Below are positions 24,503 through 36,995 of a stretch of DNA of 64,000 nucleotides, one piece after another. Position numbers and translations under genes: made by a program. Source of the stretch: Mercurialis annua (taxonomy: Eukaryota > Streptophyta > Magnoliopsida > Malpighiales > Euphorbiaceae); NCBI RefSeq assembly GCF_937616625.2, contig NC_065574.1, positions 10,790,501 to 10,854,500 of the forward strand. Direction: 5' to 3'. The notes beneath the pieces were generated by a model, which was not told the DNA's origin, made no database searches, and was given only the letters and a program-made list of their open reading frames with translations. The number at the start of each line of letters is the position of its first letter. Position 1 is the stretch's first letter.

Positions 24503-25435
24503 CTAATATATCATGTGACATCTAAACTTATACTTATTTATCTATTTGATCCTTAAATTTTTTATTTAACTCATGAAACATCTAAACTTGTTAAATTATA
24601 CTTTTTAACCTCTAAACTTGAAAGTTTTAAAATTTATTTTAATTTATATTCTTTTTTTAGTATATATTTAGTTTAATTAATAATTATTAAAGATATTTTT
24701 ATATAAAATATTTACTTCTTTTCCATGCTTTGTATTTTCTTTTTTAATATATGTCGTGTATTTTGCATGCATATCAGTTCTAATTAAATTCAAATGAAAA
24801 AGTGTATACTTTGTCTAATAATTTCTTTCATTTAATATAATATATATTTTGATTTATTTTATGTTTTTGTTAATATTAATTATTATTTTTTTATAAAATA
24901 TTTATTTTTAGTTTATTAAATATTTATGTTATAATTATCATAGTTTATTTATATTTATTATTTGTTCATTTTAAAATTCTTTTCCTATTATATAAAAACT
25001 ATATTTAATAATACAATATAATAGTTTTGCTAGCCATTTGAGCTGCATGTAACCTGGTCATTCAGATCTCATTCTGTTTGTTGTAGTTGGGAAACAAAAT
25101 AAATTAAAATAAATATAAAGCGAAATGAAAATAATTATTAAATAAAATCATTGGATTGTTATTAGAATTGATAATATATATGAAATTATCATTTAAACAA
25201 ATAGTATATAGAACATGAAAGAACAATATTTTATTTAAAATATTTTACTATTAATTATTAATTAAACTAAATATATATTAAAAATAAAATGTATGTAAAA
25301 ATAAATTTAGAACTCTTAAATTCAGGGTTAAGAAGGATAATTTAATAAGTTTAGAGATGTAATGGGTTAAATAAAAAATTTATAAGTCATATAGGTAAAT
25401 TAGTACTAGTTCAAGGGTCAAATAATGTATTAATC
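24503..25435. mobile_element. Long-TIR MITE, about 930 bp
   Basis: Arms of about 140 bp: the left begins CTAATATATCATGTGACATC; the right, reverse-complemented, reads TTAATACATTATTTGACCC and shares AAATTTTTTATTTAAC. No ORF. The ends resemble those of the 34218-35407 elements. Confidence 0.65.
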
Positions 25436-25562
25436 TTTATATATTTGGTGATTTGACAAACGATCTGTCAGCCCAGTCAAAGATCTTTCGCCACGTCATT
25501 GTGTTTAAAACTCAATCTCTGTTTTAGTGGTTAAGAAAGATGATTTAACAAGTTCAAATGTT

Positions 25563-25620
25563 GTCCCTCGGGGACATCCGATTAAATTGGAACGATACAG
25601 AGAAGCTCCTTCAAAAAAAA
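25563..25620 (+). pseudogene. U6 snRNA 5'-fragment retropseudogene
   Basis: Bases 25563-25605 match the first ~43 nt of plant U6 snRNA (GTCCCTCGGGGACATCC, TTGGAACGATACAGAGAAG) with one missing T and one substitution. Then come 7 unrelated bases (CTCCTTC) and an A-tail. Perfect 13-bp direct repeats AAGTTCAAATGTT flank it (25550-25562 and 25621-25633). Together these show LINE-mediated retroposition with premature ending or template switching on U6. It lacks the U6 upstream element, so it is not an active gene. Confidence 0.9.
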
Positions 25621-25651
25621 AAGTTCAAATGTTTAATAGATCAAACGTTAA

Positions 25652-26125
25652 TTTTTTTTTTTTTTGATGAAATTATAATTTTATAAAAGCCACATGCAAA
25701 AGCTAATCTTCACAAAGCTTTCGCAGAAGAAGTGGCAAAAAATTGCACACTAGAGGTTACGGCTAAGCGAGAAAGCAAAACAGATTCAACCAAACAAAAT
25801 ACAATCCGGACTTCTAAAAAAGTCCATTCCTGAATAGGAAAAAGAAGAGTTACAACTGCCGAAATAAAAAACCGCCTTGAGAAAACTAACATAAATTATA
25901 TCTTCTGCCAACATATTTTTGTTCTGAAAAATTTTCTTATTTCTGCAATTTTAAATTTCCCAGATCAGAATAATCCATAAAAGCTCCCACAACTTCGCAT
26001 AATTCCTTCTTGGCACAAGGTTCAACCAATGCCGATAGAAATCTTCTAATGATCTTGGCATCACCCACATTAACCCAACCTTACGAAACACTCCAAGCCA
26101 AACCATATTAGAAGATTTTGCTAAT
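25652..26125 (-). mobile_element. LINE 3'-end fragment
   Basis: A T14 run (25652-25665) is the A-tail on the minus strand. The minus strand then reads upstream into PRSLEDFYRHWLNLVPRRN and KLWELLWIILIWEI, typical of the sequence following the zinc-finger (zf-RVT) region of plant L1-type LINEs. Heavily 5'-truncated, not functional. Confidence 0.6.
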
Positions 26126-26129
26126 TTGT

Positions 26130-26217
26130 AAAAAGAGCTTAATACATAGTTAAATTTAAAAGTTAAATCGATAAAAGGGTATAAGTTAAGAGTCAAACTA
26201 TGTATTAAGCTCTTTTT
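26130..26217. repeat. 88-bp element with perfect 22-bp inverted ends
   Basis: 26130-26151 and 26196-26217 are exact reverse complements (AAAAAGAGCTTAATACATAG...). The ends resemble the TTAATACAT...TTGAC ends of the larger MITEs here, so it is likely a deleted relative. Confidence 0.7.
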
Positions 26218-29200
26218 AATTAGTAAAGACTATATTTAAACTCATGGAGGACCGATGCCTCAATTTTTTAGCATTATTGTTGTTACTAGATCCAAAGTTA
26301 AAATTTTAAATGTTTTTCTTTTTATAAACGAACCAATGCCATATTTTATACTCAATTGGACGAATGTTTACACATTGTTTCTACAAAAACTTTAATGGTG
26401 TATACAAATCGAGTTGTCTGAGTAATATTGCATTGTAGTTGTCTGCACAAGCAGTGAAGCGGCAGCAGCACAAGATTTGCTTATATGTGTTGCAGTATGG
26501 CATAGCATAGCACAAGTTTTGGTTTGTGATAATTAAGTTTATTTTTTGTAATATGAATGCAACATGTAGGGTTCGTTAAGTGTATGGATTGTTTCATTTT
26601 CTTAAGCAATGCCAGGTGACTTTTTTTTTTAAATGATTCTGGGTCAAATATAACACTGCATTTTAACTATTTCAGTCCATGCCATTTATTTTAGTTGTCG
26701 CATAATGCTACATTTCATGATACTATTTGATTAAGTATAGTATATGTTATATAAACGATAATATTTTTTAAATAAAAATAAATGAGTTCTTAATTTTGGA
26801 TAATAAGTGATATATTATTGAGTTAATAATTCAATAATTAAATCTATAATTAGAGTTATTATTTTGTGACGACATCAAAATTGTAATATTTGTATTAATT
26901 GGTGGTCTTAAAATATTGTTAATTATTGAGCCTGATTGTCAAAATAATTATCAATTTTTATGTATATCTCAGTTGGTATTAACTTTAGGCATTTTAAATA
27001 ATTGGCTTAATCACTCAAAACCCCCCACTTTTTACCTCTTTTGCAATTACAACTTAAAGTAGGAATTTTTTCAATTCTATCCTAGTTTGGGTTTTTATAT
27101 TTCAATTGTACGACCCGCCGGAGTATAATGTACATGATATTGAATCTAGTAGTAAGTATATCATTGTATATATGTGTTAGTTGATTTTGAATCTAGAAAT
27201 TGTTTATATTTCAATGTGATATGTGTGTTATGCTAAGTACAAAAATGAATGCTATGTTGATAAATACGCATTTTGGTTAACAATTGGAAAATGAGGAATA
27301 TTTATAAATGGAATGTTGAACCAAACTTAATTTGATTGAAATTTGAGATAGAAATATGTATGTGTTAGTTTGTAATAATGTGAAATCATGTTGAATTAGA
27401 AATGAGATTTATATATAAATTATGACTAATAAAGGTAAATGCATGAAAAATATGAGTTAAAATTGTTTCATGTGTTATGCAAACTTGAAATATATTTGAA
27501 GCATATTAATCTACATAAGTGTGGTATCAATAATATGTATGCCTTTTTTTTATTGACGAGGGAACTTCGGGCGGAGTCCGGCCACCTGGGTAAATGTATA
27601 TGTCTTATATTATGAAATGAAACTTGATAATATATGCGACCATGACATGAATTAAAAAATTGTATAAAGTATATCTACGTAGTTAAATGTGTTAGATTGA
27701 AATATAATATTGGCTTGGAGTTTCCTTCGGAGTTGTGATAGCTTGCATAGATATTTAGGCTAGTTAAAGTTATACGTGTTGTGTACATTATGGGCAGGTG
27801 TTAATATCTTACAAGCTTATTACGAATTTTGGAACTACCACTCTCATTTTTTAACGTCAGTTACGATCCGTGAAATCGGGTTGTAATGCTAATGTTATTA
27901 TTGCTGACAACAAAATAATGCATCCGCTAAGAAGGTATAAACCTAATTGAGATGTTTGGATATAATTTTTAATTTTTTTCCTCAAAAAAATTTATTTAAA
28001 AGTAAAATAAAAGATTTCATAACAATTTGAATTTATTATAAATATCTTTACTTTTATGTTTTTTTTAACCTCTAAAGATATTTTTTTTTAGTATTTGATA
28101 TATTTATATTATAATGTGTGTCTCAAATGAGTAGTTAGTTATACCCTAGATCCAAGAATACATTATATATTTTCTCTTTCTTTCACTTTTTACATATGAT
28201 AAGTTGCATCCTTTAGCTGTTTATAGAATTGCCCATACAATCTTAAATTGTTGGCATGTGCTTATCCTATCTTAAATGAAAGCAAAAAAGATCTTGACGC
28301 AATGAAATGATTACATTTATTAACTTATAAAATGATTACAAATAATTTATCTTGGGGATTGTTAATGCATGTGCCTTTTTACATTATTGCATGCATCGCA
28401 ATTTTGCGGTGCAACTTGATGTATGTGTTCGATCATGACAACATCTAACGGCTTCGAGATATATGCTTCTTTTTCCTAAACTTCTTCCACATTTTCATAG
28501 AAATATAATAGAAGTAATTAATGAATTCAGAAATTTTGGGTTATTAAATTTTTATATAATAGATATCTATTTTTATATAATAAATATCCATTATATAGAA
28601 ATGGTTATAAACGCGTGTAATAGATAAACCATTTTATAATTATCTAAAACTAAAATTTTATGAACCCCCATCATTAAATGATGGTATACATATTAAATAC
28701 AAAAACAAATAATAATATAGAAGCACATAAGAAATTTAATGACCCTTATAGAAAAGATTAGAAGTCTACTAGAAGTTTACATTCATATATATTCTTTAAT
28801 CATTGGAATTTGACGCTTAATGACAGCTTAATGCTGAAATTCAACCAGAAAATAATCATTTATATCATATACTATATAGTTTGGTATAAGTGGGAAAGCA
28901 TTTGTTTGGAGTATTAAGTCAGTGGTACTTAGCTTTCTTTTCCTATATTTAATACTGAATTTGGTCCGCTACTCAATTGAGATTATTAAACTTGTAACAG
29001 AAACTTTGAAAGTCAAGCTCATGTGATTTCGTAGAAAAAACTTTTGATAACTGTGTTTTTCTATGATAAAATATATAAAAATAAAGTCAAATTATTGCAC
29101 ATTATTATAAATTTAGCCAGTTCTATTAAAATTAAAAGTAATGATTCAACTTGATAAAATTAAAATAAGTTTTGTCAATTCTAAATTAATTAAAATCAAC

Positions 29201-29646
29201 TAAAAATTAGTAGATATATAGCACAACTTTTTTTTATTCATCAGAAAGAAAAGATTAATTTTTTATTATATTTAAACATTAATAAATTAAAATTGAGAAT
29301 TCATCATTATCATTTCGATAATATCAATATACATTTCAAATAATTGATTAAATTTATAATAGAACATAAAGATTTGACTTTTTATTGAATTATTTGACTT
29401 TATAATGATATTTAAGTTATTTAAATATGATATTTATATTATTAGATTAAAAATTAATATTAGATTTCAGTGAATACCCTTGAGAAATTCAAAGAAGTTT
29501 TAGTTAGGTTTAATCATTGAAAAATACTTTATGTTTTAACTTTTTTATTCTACAAATTTTCAACATCGTCAATTTTAAATCATTTCTTAATTTTTTGTTT
29601 GCGTTGTAACCAATTGTTTAAATTGTATTGAAAAACGTTTTAAATA
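26218..29646. other. Gene-poor AT-rich DNA
   Basis: No gene seen. 27004-27115 is one arm of the MITE family represented intact at 44448-44952 (GGCTTAATCACTCAAAACCC). 27550-27593 is a short GC-rich block (CGGGCGGAGTCCGGCCACC) next to a T-run, possibly the tail of a SINE on the minus strand. The rest is unassigned. Confidence 0.4.
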
Positions 29647-29911
29647 TTCCCTTTATATTTGAAATTTTTATGGTAAAAAAGCCAATTGAAACAATATGTA
29701 AGACTTATTTTAAACAAATGGCTATTATTGAAAATATAAATTGAGATATAGGCTAAATTTGACGAGTTTAAATTTTTTGACCATAGACGAAACAAGTTGA
29801 AAATATAAAATATATTTTTTCAGATAATTAAGTCTTTTAATCAATAAATTATCGCCTATAATTTGAACAAAAAAACTTAAAATAGTGCGTATCAATTTGG
29901 GACGGAGGGAG
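29647..29911. mobile_element. Stowaway (Tc1/mariner) MITE
   Basis: The right end reads GGGACGGAGGGAG followed by TA; the left is TA followed by TTCCCTTTATATTTG, a decayed CTCCCTCCGTCCC. TA flanks both sides. It shares the internal phrase TATAATTTGAACAAAAAAA with the copy at 53969-54195. Confidence 0.75.
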
Positions 29912-30465
29912 TAATTAAAATATATTATAAGAAGTTTATTTTAATTAGTACCTATATATTCAACATGGCTTAATTACTAAACCTGCAATTATAAAGTGTA
30001 CCTTGACTGTTAAGCAATATATCTGATTACCATTTGCTTCAATTCAAAAGTTCATCACCTCAAGTCAATTAGTTTTGTTTCCCTAAACAGAAATTAACCA
30101 AATTAAACCATAAATATATAAGCACCACTACATCTCAGGTGATCACTACATGCTAATATGCATATTTTAAAAATATAAATTCAAGTGAAAATATGATTGG
30201 TTAATATACACAAAATTCATGAAAAAGAAAAAAGATTTTCTGAATTTTTCTTAACAGTGTACGGCAGTCAGTTATGAAACATTAAGAAGGACAGAGTACA
30301 CACAGAATGCTGGAATGTATATTTATTTCTGACCATAACCTTCCAACAATCAACTTGCTATTTCCCCATAACACCATAGCTGGTAAATTAAACATTTAAA
30401 ATTGGCTTTACATTTATACACGCAAAAAAAGAAATAAAAAAATTAATTCGCCGATTGAGCTAAGC

Positions 30466-30538
30466 CATGTGAATACCTTGATGTGGTGGGATCCATATTT
30501 TTTTATTTATATTATAATGTTTTCCAAACTCTATAAAT
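30466..30538 (+). promoter_or_regulatory. SAUR promoter block and TATA box
   Basis: CATGTG (30466-30471), TGTGGTGGGATCC (30482-30494) and TATAAAT (30532-30538), about 90 bp upstream of the ATG. The first two belong to a block shared with three other SAUR genes here; this copy has one extra A inside the GTGGG(A)TCC motif. Confidence 0.65.
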
Positions 30539-30627
30539 TCAAAATTTTGCATGTTATTCGTATCAAATCTTTTTCAGACTTGAGAAAAAAAAATAGAGAA
30601 AAATTTAAGTACATTATATTGATCAAA

Positions 30628-30918
30628 ATGGGAATTAATTTGCCTTCAAAAATGTTCAGTGGCAAGCAAATCTTGAAAAGGCAGCAAAATCAAGATCATC
30701 AACATGTACCTAAAGGTCACATTGCAGTGTACGTCGGAGAGTACCAAAAGAAGAGATTTGTAGTTCCGATATCATACGTAAATCACCCGTTGTTTATAGA
30801 TTTGTTGAATCGAGCTGAAGAAGAGTTCGGATTCAATCATCCAATGGGCGGCCTCACGATTCCTTGTCAAGAACATGTTTTCATCGATCTTACTTCTAGA
30901 TTGCAAGCTACTTGTTAA
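30628..30918 (+). CDS. SAUR-family auxin-responsive protein
   Basis: Intronless, 96 aa, starting MGINLPSKMFSGKQILKRQQ. I prefer the ATG at 30628 to the in-frame one at 30469. It gives the usual SAUR length and N-terminus and lies 90 bp downstream of a TATA box, whereas the longer frame would run through the promoter. The core has [44 protein letters not shown] and LTIPCQEHVFIDLTSR. It is the second gene of the plus-strand SAUR cluster. Family role: promotes cell expansion through PP2C.D inhibition at the plasma membrane; usually an unstable, auxin-, light- or temperature-responsive transcript. Confidence 0.95.
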   Translation: MGINLPSKMFSGKQILKRQQNQDHQHVPKGHIAVYVGEYQKKRFVVPISYVNHPLFIDLLNRAEEEFGFNHPMGGLTIPCQEHVFIDLTSRLQATC

Positions 30919-31006
30919 ATTCAATAGTTATTTAAATATTTATATCCTCAATTTTTGATAGGATCATTGTAACCTTTTTGTTCTTTCTTTCTTTTCTTTG
31001 TATAAT

Positions 31007-31030
31007 AGAGGAGAAGGATAGGATTGTAGA
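31007..31030 (+). promoter_or_regulatory. DST-like 3'UTR element
   Basis: GAGGAGAAGGATAGGATTGTAG in the 3'UTR matches the order GGA / ATAGATT / GTA of the DST mRNA-instability element of SAUR genes, with an inserted G. Functional role inferred from family. Confidence 0.45.
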
Positions 31031-31261
31031 GCATTATTGTTTTAGCTTTAAAACTACAGAAATGTGAAAATCTCTTTTTATATATATAATAAATTATTTA
31101 GTCCATGGAAATTAAAAAATATATTATGTAAATGAAGTTTTATTATAGGCTAAATCCACCATAAAATTTATATACTATTAGTTTTTATTTCACTTGCTTC
31201 TTAATAGATTTTTTACATTTAAATAGTCTTTTTTTTTTTTGAAAATCAAATAAGACTTATA

Positions 31262-32227
31262 TTAGAGCTCCAAAGCAGTTACATTGGTGAGAAAAGCAGG
31301 AAAATGACAGAACGACTCCTGAAGACCTGGTATGAAACGGGCATTCTGCGCTAGAATATGCGCTGTCTGATTCGCAGATCGTCTCACAAAAATAAAATTA
31401 ACGTTACTAAACTGCTTAGCTAAATGAAAACAATCACCCATAATAGAATCCGACTCCGAGGCCTCCGGGTTCCGAATCTCTAGAATTACCTCCATCGCAT
31501 CTGACTCAACCACCAAATTCAGGGTATCCTTAAGCCAGCTCAAAGCTTCCCGAATGCCCATTGCCTCCGCCATTCTCGGACTAACACTGCCATTATACCG
31601 AACTTGCCTGGCTTGAATCAAAGCACCTGTCCAATCCCGCACCACAATACCCACACCCGTACCTGAACTATCCGAGAAATTCGCTGCATCCACATTAGCT
31701 TTTAACCATCCAACTTTAGGAGGAGTCCACAACACTTTGCCATCTTCGTTGAATAAGCTGGAAGATCTCAAATTCACAGCAGGAAGACGAGCAACTCTCC
31801 AAAAAGTAAGCTGAGCAACTGTCGCCGCCATCACTGACTCAGCTGAGCCCGCTTTCTGACTCCAAACTACGCTGTTACGGTTTAACCAAAGGTGCCAGCA
31901 GATGAACGCCACGAGAACACGATCCTCCAAGGCCAGAACTGATAACCAATTATCCACCCAATCCTTCACTAATGTTCCTGCAATCAGACTCGGGACTTGA
32001 ATAATGCTCCAACATTCCTTCGCTAGCTGACAAGCAAAAAGAAGATGGGCAGCAGACTCTTCCCCACACCCACAAACTGGACACTGCTCAAAGATGAAAA
32101 TTTTCTTACGATTTAAGGCACAGAAAATCCTTGCAAACCCGCCATAAGAAATTTCGAATGTGAAGCGGAATCGGAAGTTTCCAGATATTCGACCAAACTG
32201 AGCTAAATGGACTGAGAATCTCACCAC
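31262..32227 (-). pseudogene. LINE zinc-finger and RNase H segment
   Basis: An open stretch of 321 codons covering the C-terminal zf-RVT region and an RVT_3-type RNase H domain with a catalytic-looking D in NVDAANF, E in RMAEAMG and D in VESDAMEV. It is the best-preserved part of the truncated LINE at 31229-33950; the N-terminal ~40 codons are out of register with the family. Confidence 0.8.
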
Positions 32228-32961
32228 GAATCGCCCTATAACAACTCTTAACCGAGAAACAGCCCTTTACTTCAAACTTCCATCTCTAGTCGTCTTCAAT
32301 GTCTCTACTACTAAGAGGAAGTTGCAGGATATGCCCTACATCATCAATACTGAAGACATTTTTTAATAACCCAACATCCCAATCTCTTCTATCAATCTCA
32401 AACAAATCACACACCTTGGCATTACCAAGCTCAGCCGGCATCGTCGTCGAAATAAGACCACTGTTATCATTATCAATCCAGGGACTGCCCCAAACCCGAG
32501 TCTTCCGCCCATTACCTATTTTTACCCGAACTCCCTTTAACATGATCGCTTGAGCTTCAAATATACTACGCCACACATAACTAGCATTCGAACCCAATTT
32601 AGCCTCTAGGAAAGACGAATTCGGAAAATATTTCGCCTTAAACACTTTTGCCATGAGATTATTTTCCATTTTAATAAGCCTCCAAGCTTGACGAGCAAGC
32701 ATCGCCACATTGAAATCACGGATCTTCTTGAATCCCATACCACCAAATTTTTTCGGAATGCAAAGTCTATCCCAACTCGCCCAATTAATGCCCTTTTTTG
32801 TAGCTTGATCACGCCCCCACCAAAACGAATTGAGCATTCTTTCAAGCTCCTCACAAAATTCTTAGAGGGATAAGAAACACGTTCATAACATAATTTGGCA
32901 TCGCTTGAGCCACGGTTTTAATGAGAATCTCCTTTCCGCCTCTTGATAAAAATTTCGAATT

Positions 32962-33948
32962 TCACCCTTTTACTTTATGCCACACTCTATCCTTGATAAA
33001 TCGGGAAATTTCCGTTTTATTCTTGCCGATCAAAGATGGGAGACCCAAGTACGAACCATTCTTGCTCGCTTCCTCCACACCCATAATAGCCTTTACGTTT
33101 TCTCTAACTTCCGGGCAAGTATTCGAACTAAAGGTAATGTTGGACTTCTGAAAGTTTACCTTTTGACCCGAAAAAGTCTCATAAGCATCAAGGACCTCTT
33201 TCACAACAACCATCTCCTCAACCGACGCCCGAAAAAAAAAGGAAACTATCGTCCGCAAAGAACAAATGACTCACCGAGGGAGCACCACGACAAATAGAAA
33301 TCCCATATAATCTACCCAACGATTCCTCATGAGCTATCAAACGACTAAGCCCTTCCGCACAAATAATGAAAAGATAAGGCGAAAGCGGATCGCCTTGCCT
33401 TAGACCCCGACTAGGAACGATGGGATCCATATTCTCACAACCACTAATGCTAGAATACTTGACTGTCCGCACGCAAAACATCACCAATCTAATCCACTGA
33501 TCACAAAACCCCAATCTATGAAGCATAAATTCCACGAAATCCCATCGAACTCTATCATAAGCCTTGCTCATATCGATCTTTAACGCCGCCATACCATTCA
33601 TTCCCCTACGCTTGCAACGTAAATAGTGACCTATTTCGTAAGCAATGAGAAAATTATCAGTGATCAAACGATTCTCCACAAACGCACTTTGGTTTTCCGA
33701 GATGATTTTCGGCAAATTTTCTTCACTCTGTTTGCCATGACTTTAGATAAGATTTTGCAAGCAACATTACATAGGGCAATCGGCCTTAAGTCAGACACAA
33801 ATTCCGGATTAGTCACTTTCGGAATAAGAACAAGAGTTGTGTCGTTAAGCCCTTCTTTAAAGTCACCATGCACAAAAAAATCACTACACAATTTAGTCAC
33901 ATCTCTCCCCACCTCACACCAATACTTTTTAAAAAATGCCGGATTATG
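32962..33948 (-). pseudogene. LINE reverse transcriptase segment, frameshifted
   Basis: RT fingers and palm split over three frames (33912-33664, 33715-33218, 33258-32962). The FADD box (in LFFADDSFLFF) replaces the more common YADD but is normal for plant LINEs. The frame break after SFLFF coincides with a homopolymer near 33232. Belongs to the LINE at 31229-33950. Confidence 0.8.
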
Positions 33949-34217
33949 GTTTAGTTTGTACGCTTATGGTTTTTTTATGGGTGAAATTACAAAAAACGTT
34001 ATTATTTTAATTCCATGAAAAGATGAGGTTTTATGTCTAAAAAGATCACATATGTACAAAATAAAAAGCTAAATATAATTTTTTTATCAAAAACATAATA
34101 AAATAAAAAATAATAGTACCAAAACTTTAATACGGGTTTAGCCTTAGTATTATATAAATCTCTTTAGAAAGGACTTGACTGACAAATCTGCAACTGTTTG
34201 CTGGAACTATATATACT

Positions 34218-34502
34218 TGATACATTATTTGACTCCTAAACTATACCATTTTATTTTCTGCGATCTCTAAACTAATTTCGTATTCTATTAGACCTTTTAA
34301 CTCTTTTTTTGTTCTATTTAACCCCTCATTCGAAACGTGCACACCACGCGCGATGACGTGGATGAAATTACTGACATGGCTTTGCTGACATGGGGTTAAA
34401 TAGAACAAAATAAATAGTTAAGAAGTCCAATAAAACATTAAAATAGTTTAGAGGTCATAGGGAATAAAAGGGTAAAGTTTAGGGGTCACAAAATATATTA
34501 AG
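34218..34502. mobile_element. Long-TIR MITE (inner pair)
   Basis: The left arm TGATACATTATTTGACTCC...TTCTATTTAACCCC and the right arm GGGGTTAAATAGAAC...TTTAGGGGTCAC pair over about 110 bp each, with a GC-rich centre containing GACGTGG and GACATGG. Confidence 0.65.
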
Positions 34503-35059
34503 TCTAAATATATTATTTTAATTTAAAATAAAAGGTTATATACTTTACATATTATTTAAAAAATCATTTAAGGTTTAAGTATTTTAAAAATCATGAAATT
34601 TAGCGTGTTTTTCAATTTTAACATAAATTTTAAAAATTCAAAATTGATTTGAAAATTTAGAAATTGCAAAAAATTAAAAGCTGGCGTATTAAGATTTTTA
34701 GAATTGGAAATTCGTAAAACACACTAAAAATTATATTTTTTTAAACAATTAAGTCTTTATTTAATATTATCACAGTGTAATAAATTTATATATTTTATAA
34801 TATCGTTAAAAATAGACAAACTCCATTTATTATTATTGAAATTTAAATAAATATTTACATGTACAAGAAGTTATATTATGTAATTATTTGACTAAATTTC
34901 AATGTTTTTTTATTTTTCTATAATTTTTATTTCTATTGTCGTTTACAATTTATAAAAGTATTATTAAAATTTAAAATAAATTTATTTTGAAAAAATTATA
35001 TGTGATCGTACATAAATTAATTTATATGCTTCTAATTATTCATGCTAGACATAAAATGG

Positions 35060-35407
35060 TTAAAAATTAAATAATTGTATTTTCGAGAAAGTTAAATGGG
35101 TAAAAATTAAAAGTTTGAAGGTGCATAGAAAAATAAAATAAATTCAAGGGTCAAATATAACAAAATAGTGTAGTTCAGGGGTTAAATAATAATTTATGCA
35201 TTTTAATTATTCTGCACGCGTTTCAAAGCGTTTGAAAACACACGTTTTTGCCACGCTAGACGAAAAAGGTCAGATCGGAAAAATAATTGCAGTTGAGGGG
35301 TTAAATAGAACAAAAAATAAAGTTAAAAGGTCAAATAAAATATAAAATTAGTTTAAGAGTCACAGAGAATAAAAGTATATAGTTTAGGGGTCAAATGATG
35401 TATTAAG
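35060..35407. mobile_element. Related MITE end(s)
   Basis: 35230-35407 reverse-complemented (TTAATACATCATTTGACCCC...TTCTATTTAACCCCTC) aligns closely with the left arm at 34218. So 34218-35407 may be one 1.2-kb element or two nested copies of one family. 35100-35190 carries a further partial arm. Confidence 0.55.
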
Positions 35408-36995
35408 CCAACTATATGTGTAGATGAATTTTTTGAAGATGAATTTTTATATTTTATATCTCGAATTTTAAATATATAATTAATTTTAAATAAAATAAAA
35501 TAATTTGTACAGTGCATTTGGAGTGTAAAATATAAACTTAAATTGTAAAAATTCACTTGAATCAATATATATCCTGTAAAAATTTAATTGAATTTTATAT
35601 AAATTATAAAATTCATTTGAGTGAAGCAGAACCTACTATCACTATAATTCAAAAGAAAAATGTACTATTACAATATGTTTAGTCCCGATTGATATCAAAG
35701 GTGATTATAGAGTCCAATTACTAGGATTCTTTTTCTTGCCAAGTCCAATTACTAGGATTCAAGTGCAAGAAATGTATGATTTTTTTTTAAAAATAATTTG
35801 TTTAAAATATTAGGTATGTTCGAATCAGATGCGCAGAAAAATTAAACGAATATCCTAACTATAAGAACAGCAACAATGAATTATACATAAGAATATTGGA
35901 AAATCTTTTTCAGATTAAGATTTTGAAAAGTGGTCTCATGCAATGATTCACAATATTTATAACGTTCACTAAGTTAACAAAAAGTGCACTTTTATAGTAA
36001 AATCCAAAACGAACACCTAAATAATTGGAATAAATATGATGAAAAAAATAATTGGCATAAAAAAAACACATATATAAATAAATCAGGAGATTCCGATAAC
36101 TTTATCGATTTTATTATTAAAGTAGGTTGAAATCAGTTAACAAATAACCATCATTAGAAGAAAATTCAGAAGTCATGATAATAGAAACAAAATATAACAC
36201 ATGATTTATATACACAAATAGCAAAAAAATTGTTTTGTTATAGCTACTGACATATTGCGAATCTTTTGAAAATTAAAGTGAAGGAATATAATCTTTCTTT
36301 TTGTAATAATCTTGAACAATATCTTGAAAACATTATTAGTAGTATGATACCAAAATGGCAATTTTAGTGTACTGATTATTTTAGACTAATGACCAAATGA
36401 ATCCAAACATCCAGTAAAAAATTAATTTTAATTAATTTTTTTGACTTTTTAATAAGTTATAGTTCATTTTGATTTTTTTTTTATATAGGATCCATGAAGT
36501 TTTCTGGACGGATTCCAACTATGGGACGGTATCTTATAAACTTTTCATATTCAGACTAATGCTCACTCAAGCCGTATATGTCTTTTACGAGAGACCAACT
36601 CTGACCCCAAATTGATTTGATTGTTTCAGTTGTAGTTAAATTTGTTCAAACGCTTGAATTTTATTTGTTTCAACAGGTCTTGATAAAAGCCAGTAAGTAT
36701 GCAAATACCAACGAGAATAGTTTGTGCGGATTCCGAATGTCGTACCTACATAAAAAGTCTACCTCTATCCTCAATTTATTTAGCAATCAAATTCTTGAAT
36801 TAAACAGATTAAACAAAAGAAATTAAAATAAAAATTTACTATTGAAAATAATAATAATTAAAGCTGAAAGAAAATCGAGTAAACGACATGGATCCTATAA
36901 GGTCTAAGGTGAAGTTTTGAGGCACGAACACAAAAGCAACCATACGAACTCAGGGCTTCCTAATTGCTATTCATGTGAACGTATATAAATCAAAA
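35408..36995. other. AT-rich intergenic DNA
   Basis: No gene recognised. A local tandem repeat of about 40 bp ('aagtccaattactaggattc') lies at about 35710-35762. The stretch 36480-36960 is less AT-rich and may be remnant retroelement DNA, but no domain could be read. Confidence 0.35.

Larger units (their letters stand above)
31229..33950 (-). mobile_element. 5'-truncated L1-type LINE with RNase H
   Basis: The A-tail is a T12 run at 31229-31240. Minus-strand order: reverse transcriptase from about 33948 (WCEVGRDVTKL, SDLRPIALCNVACKI, ENQSAFVENRLITDNF, GLRQGDPLSPYLF, catalytic HLFFADDSFLFF); the region after RT (WWGRDQATKKGINWASWD); a zinc finger (CPVCGCGEESAAHLLFAC); and RNase H (LKANVDAANF, MAEAMGIREALSWL, VVESDAMEVI, FVRRSANQTAHILAQ). 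The endonuclease and first part of RT are missing. Frames break at several points, one at an A9 run near 33232-33240 and another near 32850, so it cannot encode an active element. Confidence 0.9.

Noticed and set aside
25563..25605. Functional U6 snRNA gene
   Set aside because: Only the first ~43 nt are present, with no USE/TATA upstream; retropseudogene features are clear.
27540..27597. GC-rich block next to a T-run, possible SINE or LINE tail
   Set aside because: No A/B box, no convincing target duplication, and too short to classify.
30469..30627. N-terminal extension of the second SAUR gene
   Set aside because: The upstream ATG lies before the TATA box and shared promoter block; SAUR proteins start at the MG(I)-type N-terminus at 30628.
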